Origin: Lathyrus oleraceus
Lineage: Eukaryota > Streptophyta > Magnoliopsida > Fabales > Fabaceae
Reading direction: 5' to 3'
Length of the DNA: 64,000 bases
Assembly: GCF_024323335.1 (NCBI RefSeq)
Contig: NC_066583.1
Span: forward strand, 274,743,416-274,807,415
The notes beneath the pieces are model-generated. The model worked only from the letters and a program-made list of their open reading frames with translations. It was not told where the DNA came from and made no database searches. Position numbers and translations under genes: made by a program. This document shows positions 35,259 to 46,110 of this stretch, piece by piece (within the stretch, counting starts at the first letter, position 1; each line of letters begins with the position of its first letter).

Positions 35259-38200
35259 TGTAGCACCTCAAATTTGCACCCACCATTTTGTACATTCATT
35301 TTCATTTTAGGTCATTAGCATTGCATTGTCCACTGCATAGCATTGCATTGTCCATTGCCTAGTGCAAGTCATCAGTCAAGACTGGTCAGGAGATTCAGTT
35401 GTGCAAGCAAGCAAGTGCATTTCCTATGGAAGCAAAGCCCTAGGGTTGGTTCAATGAGTCCATGTGACCTAGGGATCATTTTGAGGAGATTTGGTCAAGC
35501 ATTGGATGTTCAGAGATCATCAGTCAAGATGCAATTCATCTGAAACCCTAGAAAGTCAACCAAAGTCAACTGTGCATTCAACCATGGATTTGAAGGTGGG
35601 AGATGGTTAGAGAGGCCTCATTCATGTCCATACAAATCTCATTTGACATTTCAAGCATCAAAAATGAAGAATTTGAGGTCAGATGAAAAGTTTCCAAAAA
35701 TAGTAAGTGACCTGTAATTTGAAATTGCCAAAAATGGAAAGGTTTTCTCCTCAAGATTACATCATCAAGCAAGCTTCAAATGAAATTTTGTCCAACATGA
35801 AAGTTGAAGATCTTGCTCTCACCTTTCCAAAAAGTCAAAGAACATGAATTTCTCATGTGTGGTTGAGAAGATATGGATCAATCATTGCCAAGCTAATTTG
35901 AACTTCAAGCATGCATAACTTTCAAACCATAAGGCCAAATGGAATGGTTCTTTTTGCAACATTCATGTCATGACATGCACTATCCAAGACATGCATCATA
36001 AGCCATGCATTTTGATCACAAAAATATTTGCATTTTCATTTGAATTTTGGAGGGAAATTCCAAATTCAAAAATGGTGCATTGTTTTTACATTTTAACACT
36101 TGCCTTGGCTCTAAAACAACATTTGAAAGGATTTCCAATTGAATTTCGTGCACTGTAGCATTGGTCATTACACGCATAAGGTGAATTGCACATTTTCATA
36201 AACACTTGGTTTTCACTTAATCCAATTGCATTGGCTTAATTGTGATTAGCAACATGATTAAGGCATCATATATAAGTGAAATCATAACAGAAAATTGGAT
36301 CAAGATCATCACATTTTCAGATCTACAAATTTTCACAAATTTTGCTCTCACACTTTTCTGAATTTTCTTCAAAAGCATTGCCTTGTTCTTGACTGATTCA
36401 TCATCCACAAGCATAATTGAGCATTTTGGAAGCAAGATCCATCAAGTTTCATCAAGATTTGAAGCAGATCGAATCATACATCCATCAATGGCAGTTGGCA
36501 ATTCTGGACAAATCGTGCAAGCTTAACCTCCAAACCTTCATCCATTCATTCATCCAAGAGCTAAGGATCAACTGTTTGGACTTCTCAAGGCTTGAAATCA
36601 CCTGTTCCAGTTCTGTAGCTTCTTGAAGGTTAGAACTCGAGTTCCTTGATTCATGAAATAGTTGTATGGATGTTGTAGATCCTTCATCACTGAACATGCT
36701 GAGCTTTGTTTCATTAAGATCCATGCAGAAATGAGATAGATATGGTGATTTGAAGTTTGACACATGAAACTTGATTCATTCGTTTTGCAAGATATATGTT
36801 GAATTAGGTTAAATTGAGCTTAGATTAGTGATGTACGTGGAAAGATGAACACTTTGAAAATTCATAACTCCATAAATAATGATCCAAATGACCTGGGAAT
36901 TTTTGCATGTTGTTCCTCATCATGTCTAGTATTTTATGAGATTTTTTCCAGAAATTGTGCACGGTTGAAAAATGTTTTGGCTTAGGGTTTGTGTATGCAT
37001 GTGTTTTCTTGACCTTGCTTGCCATTTGCTTTGTGAAATGATGAGTTTTAATCCAATGATTGTGAAATTTGATATGCTTAACTAGACATCTTGCTGGATG
37101 TTTTGGTGTTGAGTTTGCATTTTTATCATTTATGGTTGTTGAGTTATGATCCTTTGAATGTAGGTGTGACAATGTGTGTCACACCATTGCTTGCTCAATT
37201 TGATGATTTTCTTTGCTATGCCAAATAAATGCCAAATGATGTGATTCTTTGCATGTTGCTTCTTCTGGATGTTAGGATTGCTCATGATGTTTTGTAGAAT
37301 TTTTGGATTCATTTCTAATTTGTTTGGGATTTTTCTTTCTGGATTACCATTTGTGGACTTTTGAATAGTCATGAACTTCAATGATTTGTGAAATGCTGGT
37401 TGTGTATCATATGAACTTGAAATTTTGCACATTGTTTCTAGACATATTTAAGTTTTTTGTGGCTTTGATTGGAGGTCTTTATCATGTTTGAATTCTGTTT
37501 TAGGCTTGTGCTAAGTTGATGTAACATTTTGTGTCTCAATTGAGCTTGTTTGTGCCTACCTTGCCTTATGGAATTTGATTGCCATGCTTAAACTTGTCCA
37601 AATGCCTTGATTTTTGGTATGTTGATCATGTGATGTGTTCTGTTTAGCCATGATTTTTCTTGGGATTTATTGAACCATTTTGGAATTAATATGGATTTGT
37701 TCATTCTGTTGCTTCAATGAGCTTCCAACTTGCATGCTTTACCTTATTTGACTTGTGAAATGATTTTGGTGCATGGTATGGATGTGGAACTTTTTGGATT
37801 ATGTTATTAATTGGTTGAGTTTGATTCATGTCAATTTTCATGTTCTGTTTTGAATTATTTCCCCCTCTTTGACCCTAGGCCTTGTCCTAGTGGTTGGTGC
37901 TTATGTTTGAGCTTTGTTTTCAGGATAAGAAGCATATGGCCATGAGAGGATTGATCCATTTGCTTGAGTTGGATTATTTGGTTGATGAGTGACTAATCTT
38001 GATTTGTTTTGTAGGTGGCTTTTAGCTCCTTTGAGTTGAGCTTGTGCCTTGCACATTGGTTGCTTTGCTTGTTTGACTTTGTTTGTTGACTGTTGCCTAT
38101 TAACTGTCTGTTTGACTTTCTGAGTTGTGTACTGACCGAGTTAGATTGTTTTCAGGTACATTAGTTGCTTAAGTTCACTTTGAACTTGCTTTTGCTTTTG

Positions 38201-38897
38201 CTTGGTTGCTTAACCCCTAGAGGTATAACTCACTGACTTCATGTAGTCTGGAAGACCTGTCCTGTTACTTGGGCAGGCACCTGTCTGAAGTCCTCCTTAA
38301 GAGGCAATGCCTGTGTTTGTTTATTTTTGTGCCAAGCAGGAAAAGACCTTTGATAAGGCAATTGGCAGATAAAAGAGATGTGTAGTCCATCTCCTGCTAT
38401 TCAGTGTGTCATCCCTTTGCTCACATTACATGTTGATGCATTGTGGATATTAACCCAAGATCTCTGTTGAGTCAGTCACATGTGGATAGAAGAGTTCCTG
38501 CTTTTTGAACTCCCACACCTTCTATTTGAGTCAAGCTCTCCCAGGCCAGGGATAAGAGCTGTGAGGCACACCCCTCACTTCCCACTTCATCTGCTTCACC
38601 CTAACTCTCAATGTTAGGGTTAAGAGCTAACATCACCCGATTCCAGTTGGCTTGTGTTTCACAGCCTAACCTTGTGTGAGCCCACTCTATTTGTATATAG
38701 TGTGTGCTATTTGTGTGTATGTTTGCTTTGCTGGTGCTGTTTAGGTTTAGCTTGCTCCCTGTGCAAGTTAGATAGAAACCTTGACCTAGGACCGTGGTGA
38801 ATTTGCATGATAACTATTAGGCTCGAGTTAGTCTCCCTTCTAGTATGTCATTTCCCAGTCTCTGGTTAGGTTAGTCCGTTGTCCCTGCGTAGGGGAA

Positions 38898-39380
38898 CTA
38901 CGTCGCCCTGATCCTCATACCAGATGAGGTACGTAGGCAGGAGATGAGCTGATCTCTCCGGGCGCCCTTGTTGTTTTGTCTTGTGTGTGTTAGGAAATGG
39001 ATTTAAGACCAGCGATTGGCATTCCGTATCCTATTGTTGTGTGCTTGGAGTCCGATGTAAGTCCAGCGATTGGCATTTGGTTTCCAGTGTGGGTGTGTTT
39101 GGTTCGGAGTCTGATGTAAGTCCAGCGATTGGCATTCGGTTTCCAGGTTTGCCTGTTTGTGTGGAGTCCGACATAAGTCCAGCGATTGGCAGTCGGTTTC
39201 CTGTGTGGTTTTGTTTGGCGTGCGTTAGCCGAGCTACGAGTGCTCTGATTCTTCTCCGGTCAGAGAAGATACGTATGCATAGGATGCGACATCCTAGCGA
39301 GCACGTTTCCCCTGTCTTGAACTACGTCGACTCTGATGTCTGTGCCTGACAGACTACGTAGGCCCAGGATGCGATATCCT
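38898..39380 (+). other. stem-loop modules near the LTR 3' end, element A
   Basis: Three modules with outer stem CTACG/CGTAG: 38898-38936, 39234-39276 (CGTAT in the right arm) and 39322-39361. Inner stems differ but pair: CCTCAT/ATGAGG (38913-38929), TCTTCTC/GAGAAGA (39250-39269), GTCTGT/ACAGAC (39338-39354). Each module is followed by a second hairpin: GGAGA/TCTCC (38940-38959), AGGATG/CATCCT (39281-39295), AGGAT/ATCCT (39366-39380). The same set is at 55252-55734 in the 3' LTR. Confidence 0.75.
38998..39215 (+). repeat. four-copy minisatellite in LTR of A
   Basis: CCAGCGATTGGCA occurs at 39009, 39063, 39122 and 39179, spacing 54-59 bp, with intervening TTTCC..GGAGTCYGAYRTAAGT sequence. Duplicated in the 3' LTR at 55363-55533. 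Confidence 0.9.
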
Positions 39381-39685
39381 GCCGAGTTAGTTTCTCTTGT
39401 TTCTCTGTGTTTCCTTTCAGCCTTGTGTGTTGTTTGTGATCATTTTTTAGCAACCTTTCTTCTATTCTTTTGTGCATGGATCCCGTCGAGTACGACGGAT
39501 GCGTAGGGGTGCTAATACCTTCCCTTCGCATAACCGACTCTCGATCCCATCTCTCTCTGGTCGCGAGACCGTGTCTTTTCCAGGTTTACTTCGAGCGTTT
39601 CCTTTCCCTCTTTTGGGATAAATAACGCACGGTGGCGGCTCTGTTGTTTCGTTTTCCCGCCGGTTTTTTCGCGTAATGCGACAGC

Positions 39686-39703
39686 TGGCGACTCTGCTGG
39701 GGA
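39686..39703 (+). promoter_or_regulatory. primer-binding site of element A
   Basis: TGGCGACTCTGCTGGGGA, two bases after the LTR end; the paired tRNA 3' end would read TCCCCAGCAGAGTCGCCA. Ogre elements are reported to use tRNA-Arg; I could not confirm the tRNA by search. Confidence 0.85.
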
Positions 39704-40501
39704 GAAGAGAAGTTGACCTCTTGTTGGTCCATCTTCCCTAAGCGAGTCTCTCCTAGCGCTCTCTAGGTTAGGGTTTGGTTGATTTTTGCTGTTTTGTTTA
39801 TTGCATTCATTTATTTATTGTTTGCATTTATGTTTGCATTTATGTTTGCATTCATTCATTTTCATCTGTTCATCTGGCTGTGCTGTGTTGTCTCTCTGTT
39901 GGGGTGGGAGTTACTCGAGGTAAAAGGCTCAATACCCAGGCTATGAGTGAAATCTAGGAAACCTAGGAATAGAGTGATTCATGGGAAGCGGGTGGTATTG
40001 CGCCACTTAGCGGAACATTGATATCACGAGCAGTTCAGACCCTGATGGGATATTATCGTTACATACGTCGGGTGTGTATATGATGATATTCTGTGAAAGG
40101 TTATTTATGTTGCATTTCTTTCGACCTTACCCTGGCCTAGATGACACCCGTGAGTGGGGAGGGAATGATCATTATTACAGGTACAGTTGGTGACTTGTCG
40201 GTGACTTGTTGGTGACTTGTGGTCCTGTTGGTGACTCTTGGTTCTTCAGATGACAGTTTATCAGATGACTTTGGATTTCAGATGAATTGTGGTTCCGAGT
40301 TCAAGCCGAAGCTTTGATCCTGTGTTCCGAGATGCACAGCCTGCCAGTCTTGTCTGCATCATTTGCATCATAGCATGTTTATTTCCAAAAAAAAATACGC
40401 GAAAAAAAAAGAATTGAAAAAAATGAAAAAGAAAAAAGAAAAGCTAATATTTGCATGCATATCATTTTCAGGTACATTCCAGAGTCTATTCACTGATAGA
40501 G
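39704..40501 (+). other. 5' leader of element A
   Basis: About 800 bp without a supported gene. It holds three TTTGCATTTATG-type repeats (39806-39862), a GGTGACTTGT repeat cluster (40189-40250) and an A-rich tract at 40387-40442. Packaging and dimerisation signals are expected in such leaders, but none can be named from the sequence. Confidence 0.7.
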
Positions 40502-42142
40502 ATGGCAACAGTCCCAAAGTTGAAACGGAAGACTTGTTCCTACAGCTTTCACCGTGAGCCTTTGACGTCGCTGATAGAGTTGAGCAACCTTGTGACCAGT
40601 GGTAATCAGAAGGGGTTTGTTGATCAATATGGGGATATTCTGACACTGTTGAAGATGGTAGTCGATCTAGTGCCGTTGCAGACTCTTCTTCAGTTTTACG
40701 ACCCAGAGCTTCGTTGTTTCACCTTTCAGGATTATCAGTTGGCGCCTACTCTTGAGGAGTATTCCATCTTGCTGAGTGTTCCTATCCGGTATCAGGTTCC
40801 TTTCCTGGATATTCCGAAGGAGGTTGATTTCAGAGTTGTCTCCAGAGCTCTCCATTTGGGTGTCAAAGAAGTCAGTGATAATTGGAAGTCCAGTGGGGAT
40901 GTTGAGGGTTTGTCTTTGAAGTTTCTGTTGAGGATTGCTAGAGAGGAAGCAGAGAAGGGGAATTGGGAAGCTTTTCATGCTCAGTTAGCTGTTATGATCT
41001 ATGGAATTGTTTTGTTCCCAAGTATGCCCAACTTTGTGGACTATGCTGCAGTCATTTTATTCCTTGGAGGAAACCCGGTTCCTACTCTGTTAGCTGACAC
41101 TTATTATGCTATTCACAGTAGGCATGGTAAGGGTGGAGCTATCAGATGTTGTCTCCCACTGTTGCTCAGATGGTTCCTGTCTCTCCTGCCAGTCAGTGGA
41201 CCTTTCGTGGATGCTCAGAGCACTCATAAGTGGACTCAGAGGGTTATGTCTCTTACCTCATATGATATCAGATGGCAGTCTTACCGGATGGATGTGCGGG
41301 ATGTTATCATGAGTTGTGGAGCGTTTCGGAATGTGCCACTTGTAGGGACTAAGGGTTGCATCAATTACAACCCAGTTCTTTCTCTTCGCCAGTTGGGGTT
41401 TGTGATTAATGGAAGACCACTTGAAGCTGAGATAGTTGAGAGTGTGTATTTTGAGAAGCGAAGTGACCCTGTTGGATTGGAGCGAGTAGGAAGAGCTTGG
41501 AAGTCTATTGGTGTCAAAGATGGAGTCGTCTTAGGGAAGAAGTTTGCCATTGCTATGCCTGACTACACTGAGTGGGTCAAGAAGAGAGTGGAAACTTTGT
41601 TGCTGCCCTATGATAGGATGAAGCCCTTGCAAGTGCAACCACCTTTGATCCTTGTTGAGAGTGTACCTGCTGAGCAGTACAAGCAAGCCTTGATGGAGAA
41701 TCGCAGGTTGAAGGAGAAAGAGCAAGATGCCCAGATAGAGTTGTACCAAGCCAAAGTTGATAAGTTGAACCTGACTCATCAACTCAGAGACATCCAGAGT
41801 GTTGATGTGGGTAGAGTAAGGAGCAAGAAGAGATCTTATGAAGAGATGGAGAACTTGCTGAATACAGAGCATCGAGAGTGTTTGAGATTGCAGAGAGCCG
41901 AAGCCAATTATCAGAAAAAGATCCGAGACTTGGAGAAGCAACTCAGAGACAAAGATATTCAGTTGAAGAAGGAAGTCGACTTGAGACATGCATCAGAGAA
42001 CCAACTTGGAGGAGAAGTTGTGGAGCTTAGAAGACAATTGAAGGAGAAGCTCACTCCCTTGCCAGAATGTTCAGAGTGTGACCTGTTGATAGACCAGTGT
42101 CACTACTTGAAGACTCTCATTCCTGGAAGTCGTTTGTCTTAG
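40502..42142 (+). CDS. ORF1 protein of Ogre element A (unknown function)
   Basis: Open frame of 546 codons from ATG 40502 (MATVPKLKRKTCSYSF). An in-frame ATG at 40451 exists, but its 17 extra residues lie across a CAG|GTACATTCC splice-like sequence and have no counterpart in E, so 40502 is preferred. Residues about 1-300 form a globular domain with LLQFYDPELRCFTFQDYQLA, PTLEEY, a PTLLADTYYAIH block and WTQRVMSLTSYDI, shared with E's ORF1 and resembling the domain I recall as DUF7745 in legume annotations. From about residue 400 to 530 it is a Lys/Glu-rich coiled coil. The protein is known in Ogre elements but its role is not. It is intact here, unlike in B and E. Confidence 0.88.
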   Translation: MATVPKLKRKTCSYSFHREPLTSLIELSNLVTSGNQKGFVDQYGDILTLLKMVVDLVPLQTLLQFYDPELRCFTFQDYQLAPTLEEYSILLSVPIRYQVPFLDIPKEVDFRVVSRALHLGVKEVSDNWKSSGDVEGLSLKFLLRIAREEAEKGNWEAFHAQLAVMIYGIVLFPSMPNFVDYAAVILFLGGNPVPTLLADTYYAIHSRHGKGGAIRCCLPLLLRWFLSLLPVSGPFVDAQSTHKWTQRVMSLTSYDIRWQSYRMDVRDVIMSCGAFRNVPLVGTKGCINYNPVLSLRQLGFVINGRPLEAEIVESVYFEKRSDPVGLERVGRAWKSIGVKDGVVLGKKFAIAMPDYTEWVKKRVETLLLPYDRMKPLQVQPPLILVESVPAEQYKQALMENRRLKEKEQDAQIELYQAKVDKLNLTHQLRDIQSVDVGRVRSKKRSYEEMENLLNTEHRECLRLQRAEANYQKKIRDLEKQLRDKDIQLKKEVDLRHASENQLGGEVVELRRQLKEKLTPLPECSECDLLIDQCHYLKTLIPGSRLS

Positions 42143-42550
42143 CTTGTATTCCTGATGTTTATGTTGAGAATCACCCTCAGGCTTGTTGGGCAGGATTCAT
42201 TGTTGTACTCTGGTTACTTGGATTTCTGAATCTTTGTTGTAGGATCTTTGTTGTCCATTATATAGATGAGGTTGTTGGTTTCACTTTGTACTCATTGCTC
42301 TTGTGTATGATTTATCCTGTGTTTCTGTGTTGTTCTTGCTGCAGGTTGCCATCTTTTGAAGATGAATCAGGCTCTTTGAATGCCTGAGAAATGAACATTT
42401 CATGTGCATCATATGCATTAGCATCATACTCATATCATTTTGCATAACAGGTGTTCTCGTTCGCGACTTCTCACTCTGGTTCCTGTGTCAGGCAGGATAG
42501 CTGATCAGAGACCGCATCGTTATTCAACCAGACTCAATCAACAGAGAAGT
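42143..42550 (+). other. ORF1-gag spacer, element A
   Basis: Non-coding as far as can be supported. Contains TTTGCATAACAG|GTGTTC near 42441-42453 and CCTGTGTCAG|GCAG near 42481-42494, both acceptor-like; whether gag is reached by splicing from ORF1 cannot be told. A hydrophobic 96-codon ORF overlaps the ORF1 end. Confidence 0.5.
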
Positions 42551-45500
42551 ATGGATCAAGTTCAGACGGAGTTGGCTGAGATGAGGGCAAACATGGCCTA
42601 GTTTATGACAATGATGCAAGGGGTTACGCAAGATCAAGAAGAACTTTGAGCCCTGGTTCAGAGACAAGAGACCGTGATTCCGCAGTCCAACCGAGCGTCG
42701 CCGGTGGGCGTCCCTGTTCATGAGAATGTTAATATTGCTGCTCCCGCCAATGACTATGCTATGGGCGATGAGTTAAGGGGGATTAGAATCAACGGACAAC
42801 CTCTTGCTGCAGAGACTGTCAATGCTAGAGCTACCCGGGCTCCAGTTCGTCATCCGGCTCCGATTGTTGATAGACAAGAGGACATGTTCACTTTGTTGAG
42901 TGAAGATGATGGTGATGTGGGAAGAGTTTAGGATAGGAATCGTAAGGTGGATGCCCTTGCTGAGAAGATAAGAGCCATGGAATGTCAGAATTCCCTGGGT
43001 TTCGATGTGACCAATATGGGCCTGGTAGAGGGGTTGAGGATTCCCTACAAATTCAAAGCACCCTCGTTCGATAAGTACAACGGTACTTCTTGCCCTCGCA
43101 CCCATGTGCAGGCTTATTATCGGAAGATCTCTGCTTACACTGATGACGATAAAATGTGGATGTACTTCTTCCAGGATAGCTTATCTGGAGCTTCCTTGGA
43201 TTGGTACATGGAACTGAAGAGAGATTCTATCCGTTGTTGGAGGGATCTGGGTGAGGCCTTCTTGAGGCAATATAAACATAATATGGACATGGCGCCGAGC
43301 CGGACTCAGCTGTAGAGTCTTTGTCAAAAGTCTGGAGAAAGCTTCAAAGAGTACGCCCAGAGGTGGCGTGAATTGGCTGCAAGAGTACAACCCCCTATGC
43401 TGGAGAGGGAACTAACTGACATGTTCATCGGTACTCTACAAGGTGTTTTCATGGACCGAATAGGAAGCTGCCCATTCGGTAGTTTTTCAGATGTGGTTAT
43501 CTGTGGGGAGAGGACAGGAAGTTTGATTAAAGCTGGTAAAATTCAAGATGTTGGGTCCTCGTCTTCCAAGAAACCTTTTGCTGGGGCACCTCGTCGGAGA
43601 GAGGGTGAAACTAATGTTGTTCAACACCGCCGAAATCCGAACAGAAATCAGTATCGCCAGGTTGCTGCTGTGACAATTCCGGCACCTCAACCTCGTCAAC
43701 AACAGCAACAACAGAGAGTTCAACAACCGCCACAACAACAACAACAACAACGTCCGTATCAGCCAAGGCAGAGGATGCCTGATCGGCGTTTTGACCCATT
43801 GCCAATGACCTATGATGAGTTACTACCTGAGTTGCTCAGACTAGGGTTTGTCGAGTTGAGGACAATGGCGCCGTTGACAAAAATACCACCTGGGTATGAT
43901 GCCAACGTGCATTGTGACTTTCATTCTGGTGCGCCGGGACACCACATTGAAAACTGCAGGGCTTTTCATCATAAAGTCCAGGACTTAATTGACGCTAAAA
44001 CTATCAATTTTGCTCCTGTACCGAACGTTGTAAATAACCCTATGCCGCCGCATGGTGCGCACCGAGTGAATAGTATCGAAGGGGCAGAAGCTGAAGATCT
44101 TGTGGTCAGTGTTGAAGATGTTCAGACTTCTTTGCTGGTTGTAAAGGGCCGTTTGTTGGATGGGGGTGTTTACCCGGGCTGTGATCAGAGCTGTGTTGAT
44201 TGTGCTGATTCTGAGAACGGTTGTATGCAGTTGAGGGCTGGTGTCCAGGGTTTGATGGACGAAGGTAGTTTGCAATTCAGTCGGGCTGCTAGAGATCGGG
44301 GGTCAGTATCAACTGTCACTATCTACTTCAAACCGTCTGAAGGACGTGGCAAGAGGGTTGTTAGTGCACCTGCAACTAGTGGTACGCCTGTTACCATCTC
44401 TGCACCAGTTACCGCCAGTAATCCGACTACAATTGTTGCGCCGGTCAGAAGGGTTGTTGACAGTAGGGTTGTGCCATGGAGATATGATAACGCGTATCGC
44501 AGCAACAGAAGGGCTGAGAATCAGGCCATACCAGTAAGTCAAACGCCTGTAACAATTGGTGTGTCCAATAGAACTCCTGCGATTGTGAGTCCAGTTGTGG
44601 ACAATGTTGGTGGACCAGGAGGTTTTACTAGAAGTGGACGGTTGTTTGCTCCGCAACCGTTAAGAGACAATAACGCTGAGGCTCTCGCCAAGGCTAAAGG
44701 CAAACAGGCAGTGGTTGATGAAGAGCCAGCTCAGAAGGAGGTGCCTGAGGGTTCGTTCGAGAAAGATGTGGAGGAGTTCATGAAGATTATCAAGAAGAGT
44801 GACTACAAGATTGTAGACCAACTGAATCAGACTCCGTTCAAAATTTCAATACTCTCTTTGCTTCTGTGCTCTGAGGCACACCGTAACGCCTTGTTGAAGA
44901 TGCTGAATATGGCTTACGTGCCTCAGGAGATTTCTGTCAACCAACTGGAGGGTGTGATTGCCAACGTGAGCACCAGGCATGGTTTGGGGTTCACTGACCT
45001 AGACTTGACGCCTGAGGGACGTAATCATAATAAGGCCTTGCATATCACCATGGAGTGCAAGGGTGTTGTTTTGTCTCACATGTTGGTAGACACCGGCTCG
45101 TCGCTGAACGTGTTGCCTAAGCAGATTCTGAAGAAGATTGTTGTTGAAGGGGTTGTGCTTACTCCGAGTGACCTGATTGTGCGTGCATTCGACGGATCCA
45201 AACGCTCTGTTTTTTGTGAAGTCACTTTGCCCGTGAAGATAGGTCCGGAGGTATTTGACATCATCTTCTATGTGATGGACATTCAGCCCGCGTACAGTTG
45301 TTTGTTGGGGCGTCCTTGGATTCATGCAGCTGGGGCAGTTTCGTCAACTCTCCATCAGAAGTTGAAATATGTCTGGAACGGTCAGATTGTGACCGTGTGC
45401 GGCGAAGAAGATATTCTGGTGAGTCACCTATCCTCTTTCAAGTATGTAGAGGTGGATGGCGAGATCCATGAAACTTTATGCCAGGCGTTTGAGACTGTTG

Positions 45501-45864
45501 CTCTTGAGAGGGTGGCTTTTGCTGATCAGAGAAAGCCAGGTGCTTCAATTGTGTCTTACAAGCAGGCCAAGGAGGTTGTTGACTCTGGCAAAGCTGAAGG
45601 CTGGGGCAAGATGGTGGATTTGCCTGTCAAAGAGGATAAGTTCGGTATTGGTTATCAACCCTTGCAGGCGGAGCAGGATGTGCAAGCAGGTCCGAGTACC
45701 TTTACCAACGCTGGGCTGATGAATCACGGTAACGTCTTTGCGGTCAGCAGTGAAGATGGTGACAGTGATTGTGATCTTGACAACTGGGTTCGCCCGCGTG
45801 CGCCTGGGGAGAAGATCAACAATTGGACAGCAGAAGATGTGGTCCAAGTTACTCTTCAAACAGA
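42551..45864 (+). pseudogene. gag-pro of element A with four nonsense codons
   Basis: One frame from ATG 42551 (MDQVQTEL) to the intron donor, about 1105 codons, broken only by TAG 42599, TGA 42647, TAG 42929 and TAG 43313. All fit C-to-T change (CAG>TAG three times, CGA>TGA once). The Gag core spans about 43070-43440 (YFFQDSLSGASLDWYMELK, RQYKHNMDMAPSRTQL, FKEYAQRWRELAA). A Gln-rich stretch lies near 43690-43760. A zinc-knuckle-like CDFHSGAPGHHIENC starts at 43913. Protease: LVDTGSSLNVLPKQ with catalytic Asp at 45089, then LLGRPWIHAAGAV. From 43373 on, 830 codons are open. The tail is acidic and ends in phase 2 at GTAATT. Confidence 0.9.
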
Positions 45865-46110
45865 GTAATTTTGTTTTGTTTTTTTCATTCTGCACAAAAC
45901 CCTACGTTCTGCCCAAGGCGTAGTGGTTCATTGTAGGGCCTCAGCATGTTTTCAATGATTATCATTAATAAAGGACGTTTTGCAAACTATTTTGTGATCC
46001 CTGTCTTTCTATTTTTGTTTTTCATTTTTCAAAAAAATAAAAATGGCAATGTTTTTGTTTTTGTGACTTTCTTGAACTCTTTTTTCTAAAATAAAGCATT
46101 AAACATGCAG
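45865..46110 (+). other. intron between gag-pro and pol, element A (246 bp)
   Basis: Donor ACAGA|GTAATT, acceptor AACATGCAG|AAGTG. Splicing joins GA with A to make GAA, followed by AGT GAT CTT ATG in the pol frame. The intron's first bases contain the TAA (45866-45868) ending Gag-Pro. Its length is a multiple of three, so gag-pro and pol share one frame. Phase and donor are the same in B and C. Introns at this place are known for Ogre elements. Confidence 0.85.

Larger units (their letters stand above)
35259..39683 (+). repeat. 5' LTR of element A (4425 bp)
   Basis: Begins TGTAGCACCTCAAATTTGC, ends GTAATGCGACA two bases before the primer site. Compared with the 3' LTR it lacks 378 bp at 36852 (present at 52829-53206). 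It holds a four-copy minisatellite (38998-39215) and three stem-loop modules (38898-39380). ORFs within are chance products of these repeats. Confidence 0.92.

Noticed and set aside
38981..39349. 122-codon ORF with repeated DWH motifs, repeated at 55335-55703
   Set aside because: It is a reading of the LTR minisatellite and hairpin modules; it is present in both LTRs only because these are duplicates, and has no start context or homologue in the other LTR families.
42097..42387. 96-codon hydrophobic ORF overlapping the end of ORF1 in A
   Set aside because: It looks membrane-like only because the spacer is T/G-rich; no equivalent exists after the ORF1 end of B.
43487..45325. Several antisense ORFs of 60-116 codons under gag-pro and similar ones under pol of A, B and C
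   Set aside because: They are shadows of the sense reading frame and differ between homologous elements.
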